64,000 nucleotides of DNA from a bacterium. GTDB lineage: Bacteria; Patescibacteriota; Patescibacteriia; 2-12-FULL-60-25. Of this stretch, positions 7,965 through 16,909 are shown in pieces. The stretch is from positions 1,367,580 through 1,431,579 of the forward strand of contig JAJYXM010000016.1 of NCBI GenBank assembly GCA_021796435.1, read 5' to 3'. Numbering within the stretch: the stretch's first letter is position 1; every line of letters starts with the position of its first letter. The translations under genes were made by a program, and so were the position numbers. The notes beneath the pieces were generated by a model. It worked only from the letters and a program-made list of their open reading frames with translations. It was not told where the DNA came from and ran no database searches.

Positions 7965-9381
7965 CTTGGATTATCATCAAGGCAGCAGACGGGTCTTGCG
8001 TCGTGATGTAAGCCGTGGAAGTAGAGACGGCAACATCGGTAGCTACAGCAGAGAGGTCGGCACTCCCATATACGACAGGATTAAAGACATTACTCACATC
8101 CATGATTATGAATTCCGCCGTAGAAGAAGCGGTCGCCAGATACACCAAGCCGGGAGTAGCTGGGTGCCTTGTCATGCGGTTGACGTCAGCATCGATCTCA
8201 AAGCTCCCTAGCGTGGTCGGTGCAGTAATGTTCGATATGTTCAAAGTGAAGAATTCCTGCGTCGTATTGCGTTGTGCCGAACCCAAGAAACCATAGGTCG
8301 TACCCGAAGCTGCGCAGGATAAAGCATCTTCAGTTCCCGAAAGATTGATTGACCCGCCTACGGCCATACTCGATGGATTACTGGTGTTAACCGTCTCGAA
8401 TTCCTGCGTATTCACATCAGTTGCCAGGATGGTGACCGGCGGACTGGATGGCCGCACGAGAGCCAAATCCTTGCCACCTCCGCCTAGATACAAGCCGCCG
8501 AGCAAGAAAGGAGACGTCGGATCGGCGACATTGTAGATGAAATATGTGTTCTGTTTACCTTGACGCTCACGGGTGAAATGGACCAGATTGGAGTCATAAT
8601 ATTCTATGCTGGTCACATTGGAGTTTCCAGTCAGCTTGATGGATCCAAGCAAGGTCGGATTAGTCGAAGACGCGACATCGACGATTTTGATTTCGTCCGG
8701 ATTGTCGTCGCTAGCCAGATAAGCCCGAGTCCCGGAAACGAAAGTGGTGAAAATGGTCTTGCCCAGCTCGAGTCCGCCGAGGTAGATCGGGTCAATTTCG
8801 TTCGAGATGTCATAGACCAAGAATTCCGGGCCGGCAGGGTTGACGGGGGTAGTGACATATAGTCGATTGCCATAAACCTCGACCGAAAGGGCGCTTATGT
8901 TCCCCGGTAAGGTTGTGGTCGCTGCCACGACGGGCTCTTGCCAGCTGCCGCCCGTCTTAGCTTGCCAGTCGGACAGATATGTCACGAAAGACGTCACGTC
9001 GTGAAGACCGTTGGATGAGACCCAGCTGACAGTCGAGGTGACAAAACGATAATCCGACGCAGGTGCGGAGATTTCGATGGATCGAGTGTAGCCCCCTTGG
9101 GTGTCGCTCGTACCGGAAAAAAACCACTGGCCACCGGTAACGATCAAGCCCTTGGTGCCCGTGGTCAATTCGGCGAAAGATCGATCGCGGATCGAGCGGG
9201 TCGCTTCCAACCCTTCGAGGGCCAGCCTATTCGCCTTCGATCGTTCTATGCTGTCGCGGTTTGTTATGCCCGAATCGATGAAGACCGCGGAAAGCGTGAC
9301 GAAACCCAATATGAAGATCGCAATCGCCAGGAGAACTTCGAGCAGGCTTTGTCCAGTATGTCTTTTCATATGATGGGTCAC
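7954..9381 (-). CDS. PilV/GspI-like pilin fused to LVIVD-type beta-propeller
   Basis: The first ~35 residues are a prepilin signal and helix (GQSLLEVLLAIAIFILGF, Glu5 present). Residues ~40-140 look like a minor-pilin head. From ~150 to 475 there are repeated units of the type 'VYGNRLYVTT...FLVYDISN...PIYLGG', 'ARAYLAS...IKIVDVASSTNPTLLGS', 'LVYLATAS..FIIMDVSN..NPVVYGS', the signature of LVIVD repeats that fold as a beta-propeller. At 475 residues it is about three times a normal minor pilin. A pilin carrying a propeller would present that domain at the pilus tip, as an adhesin or ligand binder (inference). Confidence 0.85.
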   Translation of the reverse strand: MTHHMKRHTGQSLLEVLLAIAIFILGFVTLSAVFIDSGITNRDSIERSKANRLALEGLEATRSIRDRSFAELTTGTKGLIVTGGQWFFSGTSDTQGGYTRSIEISAPASDYRFVTSTVSWVSSNGLHDVTSFVTYLSDWQAKTGGSWQEPVVAATTTLPGNISALSVEVYGNRLYVTTPVNPAGPEFLVYDISNEIDPIYLGGLELGKTIFTTFVSGTRAYLASDDNPDEIKIVDVASSTNPTLLGSIKLTGNSNVTSIEYYDSNLVHFTRERQGKQNTYFIYNVADPTSPFLLGGLYLGGGGKDLALVRPSSPPVTILATDVNTQEFETVNTSNPSSMAVGGSINLSGTEDALSCAASGTTYGFLGSAQRNTTQEFFTLNISNITAPTTLGSFEIDADVNRMTRHPATPGLVYLATASSTAEFIIMDVSNVFNPVVYGSADLSAVATDVAVSTSTAYITTQDPSAALMIIQGGP

Positions 9382-9382
9382 T

Positions 9383-9850
9383 TTATCTCAGGTCGATGAT
9401 ACCACCCTGGCTGATATCGATACTGCGCGTCTGGCCGCCGGATATCGTCCAAGTGCCGGAAAAGGTGGATGTGCCATAAAGGCGCGAGAACACCACCTCA
9501 GTACTTGTAGCATCGATTGATATGATGGAGGGGTATGTGTCCACTTCGTCTTCGGCGGTATTGCGGGTCGCATAGGAGTCCCCCTGGAACAAGACGTACG
9601 AATTGGATAGGGGCAAAAGCTTGATGCCGTAGGATCGCCCTTCCAGCTGGATCATCGAGTATTGCTGCGCCTGACGTAATGAGTCGACCAGATTCTTCGC
9701 CGTATCATCGACTATCTGGCTACGGTAGAAGCCCAAAAAAGCAGGTACGGTAAACATGAAAATCACCGCTCCGATGGATATCGTCAGCAGGAGTTCCAGC
9801 AGGGTGAAACCGCTCTCAACGGCTAACCTGGATGCCGCTCGTGATCTCAT
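9383..9850 (-). CDS. GspH/FimT-like pseudopilin
   Basis: Prepilin motif ESGFTLLELLLTISIGAVI with Gly(-1) and Glu5, followed by a domain with DDTAKNLVDSLRQAQQYSM, the helix typical of GspH/FimT pseudopilins, and a beta-rich C-terminal half. Minor pilin assembled in the inner membrane after prepilin peptidase cleavage. The start overlaps the end of pilC by 35 bp, so the two genes are probably translationally coupled. Confidence 0.8.
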   Translation of the reverse strand: MRSRAASRLAVESGFTLLELLLTISIGAVIFMFTVPAFLGFYRSQIVDDTAKNLVDSLRQAQQYSMIQLEGRSYGIKLLPLSNSYVLFQGDSYATRNTAEDEVDTYPSIISIDATSTEVVFSRLYGTSTFSGTWTISGGQTRSIDISQGGIIDLR

Positions 9851-10889
9851 ATATAGGCGAAATGATGGCTGCGGCGACGAAAGCTACGATCAATCCAATC
9901 ACCAGAAGAAGCAACGGTTCAATCAAGGTAGGCAACCGTTTGGTCTGTACGTCTACTTCATTCTCATAATAGGCCGCGAGATAACCGAACGATTCCTCCA
10001 GACGTCCGCTGGTTTCACCGACGGCGATGATGGATATCATGTTTTGCGGAAAATAGAATGCGTATTTCTTGAGCGTAGCCGAAAGCGGTATGCCGGATGT
10101 GACGCGGCTCGTGGCTTTGACCAGGATATTACGGTAACGGACGTTGGTCACGGCCTCTGACGTGGCTATCATGGCATCTTTGATGGGCAAACCGCTCTTA
10201 AAGAGCGTACCGAACAATTGGCAAAACAGAGCGAGCTGATAATTCTTCACCAGACGGCCGAAAAACGGCAGGCGCAAAGAGACCGTGTCCAGAAGCCATC
10301 GGAAGAAATAAATCTTAGACAGGACGATGAAGAGGATGAAGGCGAAAATCACGACCGGCAACAATTGCAGACCATATTGTTGGAGGAACACGGAGAAGCC
10401 CAGCAGTATACGGCTAGCTAAGGGCAGATTGACGTTCAGGGCACGGAAAAGAGGGATCAACTTAGGCAGGATCAAGACCGAAATACCTCCACCGACGACG
10501 AACGCCATGACCAATACGATCTCGGGATAGAGCAAAGCATTGCTTAAACGTTGCTTAAGTTCGCGACGCCGCGTAAGGATGTCGGAAATATAGCGCATGT
10601 TACCCTCAAGGGTTCCGTTGATTTCGCCGGCTTTGACGATGTTGATGACAAGTTCACTCAGATATTCGCGGTACGGCAAAAAGGCCTTGGAGAGGCTGCT
10701 GCCTTGCTTGACCTGCTTGGAGACTGCCTTAAGGAATCCCTTGAACGTCATGCTACGCGTCTGGAGCAGCAGGATATCGATCGCTTCATCGATCGGGATG
10801 CCGCTCTGGATCATGAGCGACAGGTTCTTGAAGAAATCGACCATCTCTCCGGCGAAAATCTTCTTGGCGAAGGGTACGTATAATCTCAT
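9816..10889 (-). CDS. pilC: Type IV pilus inner-membrane platform protein PilC (GspF family)
   Basis: Two T2SSF domains: residues ~15-135 (FFKNLSLMIQSGIPIDEAI) and ~215-340 (LFCQLFGTLFKSGLPIKDAM), each preceding hydrophobic segments (around 140-160, 175-200 and 325-345). This platform protein couples the PilB motor to pilin polymerisation. Length 357 is close to the usual ~400. It lies 5 bp after pilB and overlaps the next pseudopilin gene. Confidence 0.92.
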   Translation of the reverse strand: MRLYVPFAKKIFAGEMVDFFKNLSLMIQSGIPIDEAIDILLLQTRSMTFKGFLKAVSKQVKQGSSLSKAFLPYREYLSELVINIVKAGEINGTLEGNMRYISDILTRRRELKQRLSNALLYPEIVLVMAFVVGGGISVLILPKLIPLFRALNVNLPLASRILLGFSVFLQQYGLQLLPVVIFAFILFIVLSKIYFFRWLLDTVSLRLPFFGRLVKNYQLALFCQLFGTLFKSGLPIKDAMIATSEAVTNVRYRNILVKATSRVTSGIPLSATLKKYAFYFPQNMISIIAVGETSGRLEESFGYLAAYYENEVDVQTKRLPTLIEPLLLLVIGLIVAFVAAAIISPIYEITSGIQVSR

Positions 10890-10894
10890 AAAAA

Positions 10895-12577
10895 TCAGAG
10901 TTTAGTCGCCCGGATGACTTCACCGAGCGTAGTCATGCCTTGGAAGACCTTCTGCAAACCGTCCTGCAGCATGGTGCGCATGCCGTATTTTATGGCGGCT
11001 TGGCGTATGACGTCGGAAGAAGCCTTCGCGACGATGAGCGGGCGTAACGCTTCGGTGACCTCAAGTATCTCGAAGATGCCGACGCGTCCGGAAAAACCGC
11101 TTTGATTGCAGTAATTGCAACCAGCGCCGCGGTAGACGCGAACTTTGGACAGGTTCTTCTGACCGCTCTCTTCTTTGACCAGCTTGACCATGCCTTCATC
11201 GCGTTCGATCGCATCGCGTTCCTCGTCTGCCAGGGCGTAACTTTCGATGCAATGGGTGCAGACACGCCTGACTAGGCGCTGCGCCACGATGACGTTGACC
11301 GATGAAGCTATCAGGAAAGGCTCGACATCCATCTCAAACATGCGCGGCAAGCTCGCGGCTGAATCGTTCGCATGCAAAGAAGTCAGCAGCAGATGGCCGG
11401 TCAAAGCCGCATTGACCGCTATGTCGGCCGTCTTGGGATCGCGTATTTCACCGACCATGATGATGTCGGGATCTTGACGCACAATGGACTTAAGGCCAGC
11501 TTCAAAGGTCAAATTAGTGCGCGTATTGACTTGGATCTGGCGGATGCCTTTGATGTTGTATTCGACCGGATCCTCGATGGTCATCAAGTTAACATCGGGT
11601 TTATTCAGGATGTTGATGATGGCGTAAAGCGTAGTCGTCTTACCCGAGCCCGTAGGGCCGGCGGCTATGATCATGCCGTAAGGCATCTCGGCCGCGTGGA
11701 TGACTTTGTCCATATCATCGGGCTGCAGACCCAGGTCCTCAAGGCGCAGGCGCTGGAAGCGCTCGGTCAACAGACGCATCACGACATTTTCGCCGTGCGT
11801 GATGGGCAGGATGGAGACGCGCAGATTAAGCTCGACACCATGGAGCTTGATCTCGAAACGTCCATCCTGCGCCTGGGCATGTTCATCCGTTCGCAGACGA
11901 GAAAGTATCTTGATGCGAAATACGACTTTTTCATGCATTTCGAGCGGATAACGGACCATTTCCCGCATATTGCCGTCTACTCGAAAACGGACGACAACCC
12001 CCTCATCTTCCGGCTCGATATGGACGTCTGACGCATGGTTATCGAAAGCCGAGGTCAACAAGAGCTGTACCAACTGAACGACATCCTCATCCAACTGTTG
12101 GCGTTCCATGCGCTTAAGAAGCTCGCGGATCTGGATGATCGGGTCCTTCTGGTAGCCCTCCAGTGCCTGTTTTATGCCGAAGCGCGTCGCATACGCCAGA
12201 TGGATGGGTTGTTTATAACGCTTTTCGACCAGTTTGAAGAACTCATAGTTACCTACATTGCTGGATGCGAGCCAGATACCCTCTTTGTTGATGCGATAAA
12301 CGACCGTCTGTTGTCCCTTGGCGACACGAGCAGGCAAGAGCCCAAGTGCGTCAGACTCGATCTTCTCCGTGACGTCGAAAAAAAGCATGCCCAGCTCCGA
12401 AGCGATGAGTTTGCCCAGCTCGGTATCGGACAAGAAACCAAGATCGACTATCGCCTCATCAAGCGGGATTCCTTCGTTCTCCGCCTTCAAGGACGCTTCC
12501 TTGATTTCCTTGGTGCTCAAAAACTTCCCGTCCAGCAACAGTTTCTTGAGTCGATCCGCGGAGAGCGCACCATTCAT
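10895..12577 (-). CDS. pilB: Type IV pilus extension ATPase PilB (GspE family)
   Basis: Cytoplasmic hexameric motor for pilus extension. The N-terminal MshEN-like domain (~1-150) is followed by the ATPase core: Walker A GPTGSGKTTTLYAI, Asp box MTIEDPVEY, Walker B IIMVGEIRDPKTAD, His box TGHLLLTSLHAND. Near the C-terminus CTHC...CNYC is the zinc-binding tetracysteine loop typical of PilB/GspE, absent in PilT. Length 560 matches the family. Start and stop overlap or abut neighbours (4 bp overlap with the response regulator gene). No retraction ATPase PilT is present in this window. Confidence 0.93.
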   Translation of the reverse strand: MNGALSADRLKKLLLDGKFLSTKEIKEASLKAENEGIPLDEAIVDLGFLSDTELGKLIASELGMLFFDVTEKIESDALGLLPARVAKGQQTVVYRINKEGIWLASSNVGNYEFFKLVEKRYKQPIHLAYATRFGIKQALEGYQKDPIIQIRELLKRMERQQLDEDVVQLVQLLLTSAFDNHASDVHIEPEDEGVVVRFRVDGNMREMVRYPLEMHEKVVFRIKILSRLRTDEHAQAQDGRFEIKLHGVELNLRVSILPITHGENVVMRLLTERFQRLRLEDLGLQPDDMDKVIHAAEMPYGMIIAAGPTGSGKTTTLYAIINILNKPDVNLMTIEDPVEYNIKGIRQIQVNTRTNLTFEAGLKSIVRQDPDIIMVGEIRDPKTADIAVNAALTGHLLLTSLHANDSAASLPRMFEMDVEPFLIASSVNVIVAQRLVRRVCTHCIESYALADEERDAIERDEGMVKLVKEESGQKNLSKVRVYRGAGCNYCNQSGFSGRVGIFEILEVTEALRPLIVAKASSDVIRQAAIKYGMRTMLQDGLQKVFQGMTTLGEVIRATKL

Positions 12578-12966
12578 TTTTTCTCGAGATATTTATTCAC
12601 CATCTCCACCACTTGCTGCAGGGAAAATTTGGTCTTTACCAGATAGTCCTTGGCACCAAGATCCAAACCTTTTTTGATGTCGCTTTCTTGTCCCAAGTTG
12701 GTCAGGATGACGACAGGGCACTTCAACAGGGTCTTGCTGGCTTTAGCTTCCTCCAGGAACTCGAAGCCGTTCTTCTTGGGCATGATGAGATCGAGCAGAA
12801 TCAGATCCGGTTTGTTCTGCGCCAGATACTTCAGACCCTCCTCGCCGTCCATCGCAGTACCGACTTCGAAACCGGAACTCTTGAGTTTCGCGGACAGTGC
12901 TTTGAGCAAAAATTTATCGTCCTCGATGACGAGTATCAAGGGAGCTGTTTTTTTAGCCATATGCAA
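12574..12966 (-). CDS. CheY-like single-domain response regulator
   Basis: Receiver domain only. Acidic pocket EDD near residue 16, phospho-acceptor Asp in LILLDLIMP, switch Thr in VILTN and the conserved Lys in DYLVKTKF. No output domain, so it must act by protein contact, as CheY, PilG or PilH do. It overlaps pilB by 4 bp and lies 51 bp from the histidine kinase gene upstream, suggesting that this pair controls the pilus motor. ATG at 12960 is an alternative start. Confidence 0.9.
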   Translation of the reverse strand: MHMAKKTAPLILVIEDDKFLLKALSAKLKSSGFEVGTAMDGEEGLKYLAQNKPDLILLDLIMPKKNGFEFLEEAKASKTLLKCPVVILTNLGQESDIKKGLDLGAKDYLVKTKFSLQQVVEMVNKYLEKK

Positions 12967-13017
12967 CGATTATACCCAGAAAAATCGGCAGTGTAAACAA
13001 AAAAATACGTGTCGCGA

Positions 13018-15126
13018 TCAGATCTCGGCCAGCGGCAGAGTCACAATGAACTCGCTGCCTTTACCGACCTGACTTTTGACCTCAATCTTGCCTTTGTGTT
13101 TCTCGACGAAATGCTTAGCCAGATACAAACTCACTCCGGTGCCGTCGGCGGTCGTCTTGATGGCATCCTGTGAACGGAAAAAACGGTCAAAAATATGAGG
13201 TACGTCCTTTTCTTTGATGCCGGGACCGTTATCCGTAACCTTTATCTTGACCTCACGGGATGATTTTTCTGTCTTGATCTCGAAATCGACTTTCCCCTTC
13301 TCCTTGGTGTATTGGCAGGCGTTCTCCAATAACGTCCGCAGCACCCTGCTCAGCTTATCAGTGTCACCATTCACCAAAGCGGGATCCAACCGTGCGCTCA
13401 AGGTAATCCCTCTTTTCTTGCTCAACCCTTCGAGATCCTTGATGACACCTTCGGCGATCTTACGCAGGTCGACAAGTTTCTTCTCCATGGAGAGCTGGTT
13501 GTTCTCCATAGCCAAAAGGTCGAGGATATTATTCAAGGTGGAGCTCAAATACAGAGAGCGCTGACGTATCTCCTGCAGATTGTCCCGCGTATCCGTAGGT
13601 ATGCGTTTCCCTTCGAGCGCAATTTCGGAGTTCCACAGGATGGCGGTCAAAGGAGTGCGGAACTGATGCGAAACGACTTCGATGAAATCGCTCTTAACTT
13701 TATCGACGCTGCTCAATTGTTTGTAGAGCCGACGGATCTCTTCGTAGCGGACACCGCCCATGATGGCCGGAGCGGCGGTATCGCGGATGACGTTAAGCAG
13801 CATCACGTCGCGTTTTGACAAAATCGACTTGTCTTTCTTTTCGCCGAAAAACGCCATACCAACCATTTCTCCATCAGCAAAAAACGGCATCATCACTTCA
13901 ACTTTATTCTCCTGCATGAATTTGATGATCTGTTTGTCGCACTGCGGATCGTCTCCCTTGATATCGTTAGTCAAACGCCACTTCAATTCACTGGCCTCCA
14001 AAATCTGCCGATTTTTTGTTTCGCAGAAGTAGATGCCTTGAGTCAGGGCTTTGTAGATATCGCGACCAAAGCCCCGATTTATCGTCTTAAGTGGAGTGCT
14101 CGGGTTGTCGGAGCTGAATGCCAGAAGACCGATGCGGGTAAAGCCGAAATATTCCAGCAGTTTATTGGCTAGGTTCTCCATCAAAGTGTCCAAGCCGATA
14201 GAGTTGTTCAGCGTGTCGGAAACGTCCGTGATGGCGTCTTCATACACATAACTGCCGCGAGCCGTGGCCTTAGCCGTCAATTTGGAGATGTACTGGGCCA
14301 CCGGCACGAAGAGGGTCGCCATGATGAACGACGAGACAAGGCTGGGGACGACGTAGTTCGTGGAATTACGGAGGAAGAAGTCCAAGCTGAATATGATGGT
14401 GAAGGAAAGGAACCAAAGGAAGATGAAGTCGAAAGATTTCTTGATGACCCAGCGGATCTCGAGGAAGCGATAGCTGATGATGGCGTGGGCGATGAATGTA
14501 GAGAGGAAGATGGTGAATAAAGGTCCGAGCGCGTTCCAGCGATAGTCGTTGAAGATAAAAGGTATCAAAAGGTTAGTGAAGCTCGTTGGGATGATGAAGA
14601 GAGAGATGCCCAAACTTACTACAACAGACTGGCTGCGAATCAATCCCTTGGAGCCAATAGCTCTTTTCCATGATCTGATGAGACTGTAGTAGATGGCGAA
14701 GATGAAAAACAACATCCAGAGCATAGAGCTCCAGCCGACGAAACTGCCGAGTATATAACCATCTGGCACTATTACTGTCGTCAAAAAGAATGGAGTCAAA
14801 GTCAAAGCGACCAATGCGATGCCTACAGATGAAGCGAAGATCGCCCAGAAACGTTTATAAGCGCTTTCCTGAGGGAACACTTGGGAGAAGATCAGCAAAC
14901 CGGCGGCGACCACTGTACCAAAACTAAAAGTCAGTCTTCCCCACCATAAAGGAGATCCGAGGCCTGATAAGACGCAGAATATCGCCAAGTTCCATCCCGC
15001 AATACCTATACTGAAAATGAAATATGAAATGTTCGACCAGCGTTTGTGGTTGTGGTAAACGATAAACAAGCCTAACAAAAGGTTTATTATAAAAGTTACG
15101 AACTGGAGAAGAAGAACAAATGACAT
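13018..15126 (-). CDS. Membrane histidine kinase with 7-8 TM sensor and GAF domain
   Basis: The N-terminal ~285 residues contain about eight hydrophobic segments resembling the histidine-kinase N-terminal 7TM sensor. A GAF-like region follows (~300-465), then HisKA with H box SHQFRTPLTAILWN (~485) and a HATPase_c domain with N box LLENACQYT, G1 DNGPGI and G2 GTGVSLYLAKH. It should phosphorylate a receiver protein, most simply the CheY-like protein downstream. ATG at 15126 is chosen; a TATAAT box (15138-15143 on the minus strand) lies 11 nt upstream and no Shine-Dalgarno is seen. Confidence 0.9.
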   Translation of the reverse strand: MSFVLLLQFVTFIINLLLGLFIVYHNHKRWSNISYFIFSIGIAGWNLAIFCVLSGLGSPLWWGRLTFSFGTVVAAGLLIFSQVFPQESAYKRFWAIFASSVGIALVALTLTPFFLTTVIVPDGYILGSFVGWSSMLWMLFFIFAIYYSLIRSWKRAIGSKGLIRSQSVVVSLGISLFIIPTSFTNLLIPFIFNDYRWNALGPLFTIFLSTFIAHAIISYRFLEIRWVIKKSFDFIFLWFLSFTIIFSLDFFLRNSTNYVVPSLVSSFIMATLFVPVAQYISKLTAKATARGSYVYEDAITDVSDTLNNSIGLDTLMENLANKLLEYFGFTRIGLLAFSSDNPSTPLKTINRGFGRDIYKALTQGIYFCETKNRQILEASELKWRLTNDIKGDDPQCDKQIIKFMQENKVEVMMPFFADGEMVGMAFFGEKKDKSILSKRDVMLLNVIRDTAAPAIMGGVRYEEIRRLYKQLSSVDKVKSDFIEVVSHQFRTPLTAILWNSEIALEGKRIPTDTRDNLQEIRQRSLYLSSTLNNILDLLAMENNQLSMEKKLVDLRKIAEGVIKDLEGLSKKRGITLSARLDPALVNGDTDKLSRVLRTLLENACQYTKEKGKVDFEIKTEKSSREVKIKVTDNGPGIKEKDVPHIFDRFFRSQDAIKTTADGTGVSLYLAKHFVEKHKGKIEVKSQVGKGSEFIVTLPLAEI

Positions 15127-15149
15127 CAATAGTCAGTATTATACACGAA

Positions 15150-15174
15150 GAGGGCTCGCGAACAGAGCCCTCTT
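15150..15174 (-). terminator. Hairpin between the acyltransferase and kinase genes
   Basis: GAGGGCTC / GAGCCCTC stem with a 7-nt loop, 10 bp after the acyltransferase stop on the minus strand; the T-tract is weak (TTCGT). It lies directly before the TATAAT box of the kinase gene. Confidence 0.55.
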
Positions 15175-15183
15175 AGGAGACAG

Positions 15184-15933
15184 TCACTTGGCATACACTT
15201 TTTCGTATACCTCGCGGAGAACCAACGCCACTGGTGTGATGTTGGTGTTGTAGTAGGTCTGCGCCGGACCCAGGACAATGAAAGGCCAACCCACCTGCTT
15301 CAGGAAGTGGTAGTACTTAGTCTGCAGGTTGCAGACCCAGTGAGTGATGTTGTGTGCCATCGACCATCTGAAGGCCGCTTCGATCAACAGCAAGGATTGC
15401 TGAATGACCCCTTGTTTTGAGTCCTCGATGATCCTGCCAACCAAACGCGATGGCTCGCATGTCGTTCGGCGTGGCAACCAATCGGGCAGGGCAACCCCTT
15501 CCTTGCCGGTCTCCATAGGGAATTGGCCCAGATTCTCGAAGGCAAGCCGGATAGTCCCGACACGGTCATCATCCATTGTGCCAACGAACAAGATGGCTTC
15601 TTCATCGAATCTGTCAGATTCGAGTTTGTCAGGGAAATTCTCCGGATCAAATGCCCTGATGACGTGGCAATACTCCTGGTATCTCATTGCAAAGGCCGCC
15701 TCCCTATCCTCAGCGGAAATCGCAAGCGCAATAGAGTACCGCCCTTGTGCTGTAGTGAGAAAGACGACACAGACCTCTGCTGAGTCGCAGGAGAAGTCAA
15801 AATCATCTCGCGAAACGCTTGTTTCGGGAGGAGATGCCGGGTACTCACCCGATCCGTGTCCATCATGACGGACACAGCGTTCGGTGCAGACCGAAGCTGC
15901 ACCGTCCCTGCTACTTGTACAACGCTGAGACAT
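15184..15933 (-). CDS. FeeM / AHL-synthase-like GNAT acyltransferase
   Basis: Residues ~65-249 resemble the autoinducer-synthase/FeeM branch of GNAT acyltransferases (also PEP-CTERM-associated N-acyl amino acid synthases): AFAMRYQEYCHV, then DKLESDRFDEEAILFVG, VGTIRLAF and CEPSRLVGRII match the RY.VYC..., E.D.FD, G..RL and E.SRL pattern of the family. Enzymes of this group transfer an acyl chain from acyl-ACP or CoA to an amino-acid-like amine. The first ~55 residues are Cys/Ser-rich without a known domain. The start is supported by GGAG 7 nt before the ATG and an extended -10 (TGATATAAT) upstream. The substrate is unknown; 'synthase of a signal' is inference. Confidence 0.7.
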   Translation of the reverse strand: MSQRCTSSRDGAASVCTERCVRHDGHGSGEYPASPPETSVSRDDFDFSCDSAEVCVVFLTTAQGRYSIALAISAEDREAAFAMRYQEYCHVIRAFDPENFPDKLESDRFDEEAILFVGTMDDDRVGTIRLAFENLGQFPMETGKEGVALPDWLPRRTTCEPSRLVGRIIEDSKQGVIQQSLLLIEAAFRWSMAHNITHWVCNLQTKYYHFLKQVGWPFIVLGPAQTYYNTNITPVALVLREVYEKVYAK

Positions 15934-15978
15934 GGCTAGCTCCGTTGTTGGGGTTGAAAGAGCGAAAGTGCGGACAAC

Positions 15979-15987
15979 ATTATATCA
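15979..15987 (-). promoter_or_regulatory. Extended -10 promoter of the acyltransferase gene
   Basis: Minus strand TGATATAAT. No good -35 is visible. It lies immediately after the terminator of the upstream methyltransferase gene. Confidence 0.55.
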
Positions 15988-15989
15988 CG

Positions 15990-16021
15990 AAAAATTGTTG
16001 CCCCGAGTGCTGACTCAGGGC
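15990..16021 (-). terminator. Terminator of the methyltransferase gene
   Basis: Minus strand: GCCCTGAGT-CAGC-ACTCGGGGC stem, then AACAATTTTTCG. Confidence 0.7.
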
Positions 16022-16035
16022 ATGAGGATAGCGAA

Positions 16036-16803
16036 TCATTTCTTCTGCGCCACGATCATACAGCAGGTGCCGGCGTAGATCTCGTGCTTCAGCTTGGTGA
16101 TGACGAAACCGTTCGCCTGCATGAGGTGCGCCAGCTCGCCGGGCTCGAGGAAGTGGTAGACCTTGCCCTTGGCGCGGCGTGCGATGACGGCGTTGATCGC
16201 CGTGATGGCGAGGAAAGACGGCAGGAGCAGCACAGTCCGCAGACACTCCCGTTCGTCGCGCCATTCAGCGAGCGTCGCGAAGTGCTCACGCCAGATGGGC
16301 AAGAGCTTGGGCTTCCACGGATTGACGATCAGGGCGGTACCGCAGGGCTTCAGCACACGCCGGACCTCTGCCAAGAAGGCGTCGGGATCCCGCAACGCAT
16401 AGAGCGTGTTCACGCTACTCACGACGTCGAAGCTCTCGTCCGGGAAAGGCAGCTTCCCGTCGAGGTCTGCGTCCAAGAGCAGCTTGGCCGGCCTGCAAGC
16501 CTGCACACGACGCGAAGCACGTTTGAGCATGGCCTTCGAGCGGTCGACGCCGACATAGCGGACTCCCGTCGTGACCTGAGAGAGCTTGTCGAGCATATAG
16601 CCAGTGCCGCACGCGGCATCAAGCAACGAGAGAACCGGTTCCGAGCCGGTTGCATCGTCGGATCCGCGCTGCGAGGCCAGTAAGCACTCGACTTCATGTA
16701 CGATCTCGCGCATCTCCTCGCGGTACGGGAGCAGACCCGACAGGTTGTCGTACAGCTTGGCGTACAGATCCCAGAACAGTTCTTCTGAATTACGTCCCAT
16801 CAT
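16036..16803 (-). CDS. Class I SAM-dependent methyltransferase
   Basis: Rossmann-type methyltransferase similar to the UbiE/BioC group. Motif I LLDAACGTGYML (~residue 62), motif II YVGVDRSKAML, post-motif FPDESFDVVSSVNTLYAL and motif LAEVRRVLKPCGTALIVNPW are clear. The C-terminal ~90 residues contain a hydrophobic stretch (LLLPSFLAITAINAVIA) and probably define the substrate, which is unknown. A GAGGTG Shine-Dalgarno sits directly before two successive ATGs (16803, 16800). Its neighbour, the FeeM-like gene, has its own promoter, so the two are not clearly one operon. Confidence 0.85.
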   Translation of the reverse strand: MMGRNSEELFWDLYAKLYDNLSGLLPYREEMREIVHEVECLLASQRGSDDATGSEPVLSLLDAACGTGYMLDKLSQVTTGVRYVGVDRSKAMLKRASRRVQACRPAKLLLDADLDGKLPFPDESFDVVSSVNTLYALRDPDAFLAEVRRVLKPCGTALIVNPWKPKLLPIWREHFATLAEWRDERECLRTVLLLPSFLAITAINAVIARRAKGKVYHFLEPGELAHLMQANGFVITKLKHEIYAGTCCMIVAQKK

Positions 16804-16824
16804 GCACCTCGAAAGAGCTGCAGC

Positions 16825-16854
16825 GATATTGGCGAATTATAGCCAAAAAGTCAA
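16825..16854 (-). promoter_or_regulatory. Promoter region of the methyltransferase gene
   Basis: Minus strand TTGACT (16849-16854) begins a 13-mer TTGACTTTTTGGC identical to the promoter at 19918. Either AATATC at 18 bp spacing (16825-16830) or the TATAAT at 16836-16841 could act as the -10. Confidence 0.55.
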
Positions 16855-16909
16855 CCCATGGACCGAGGAGTGGTGCCCTTGTGGGGCCTATATATTTTTT
16901 GAGTTCAGC

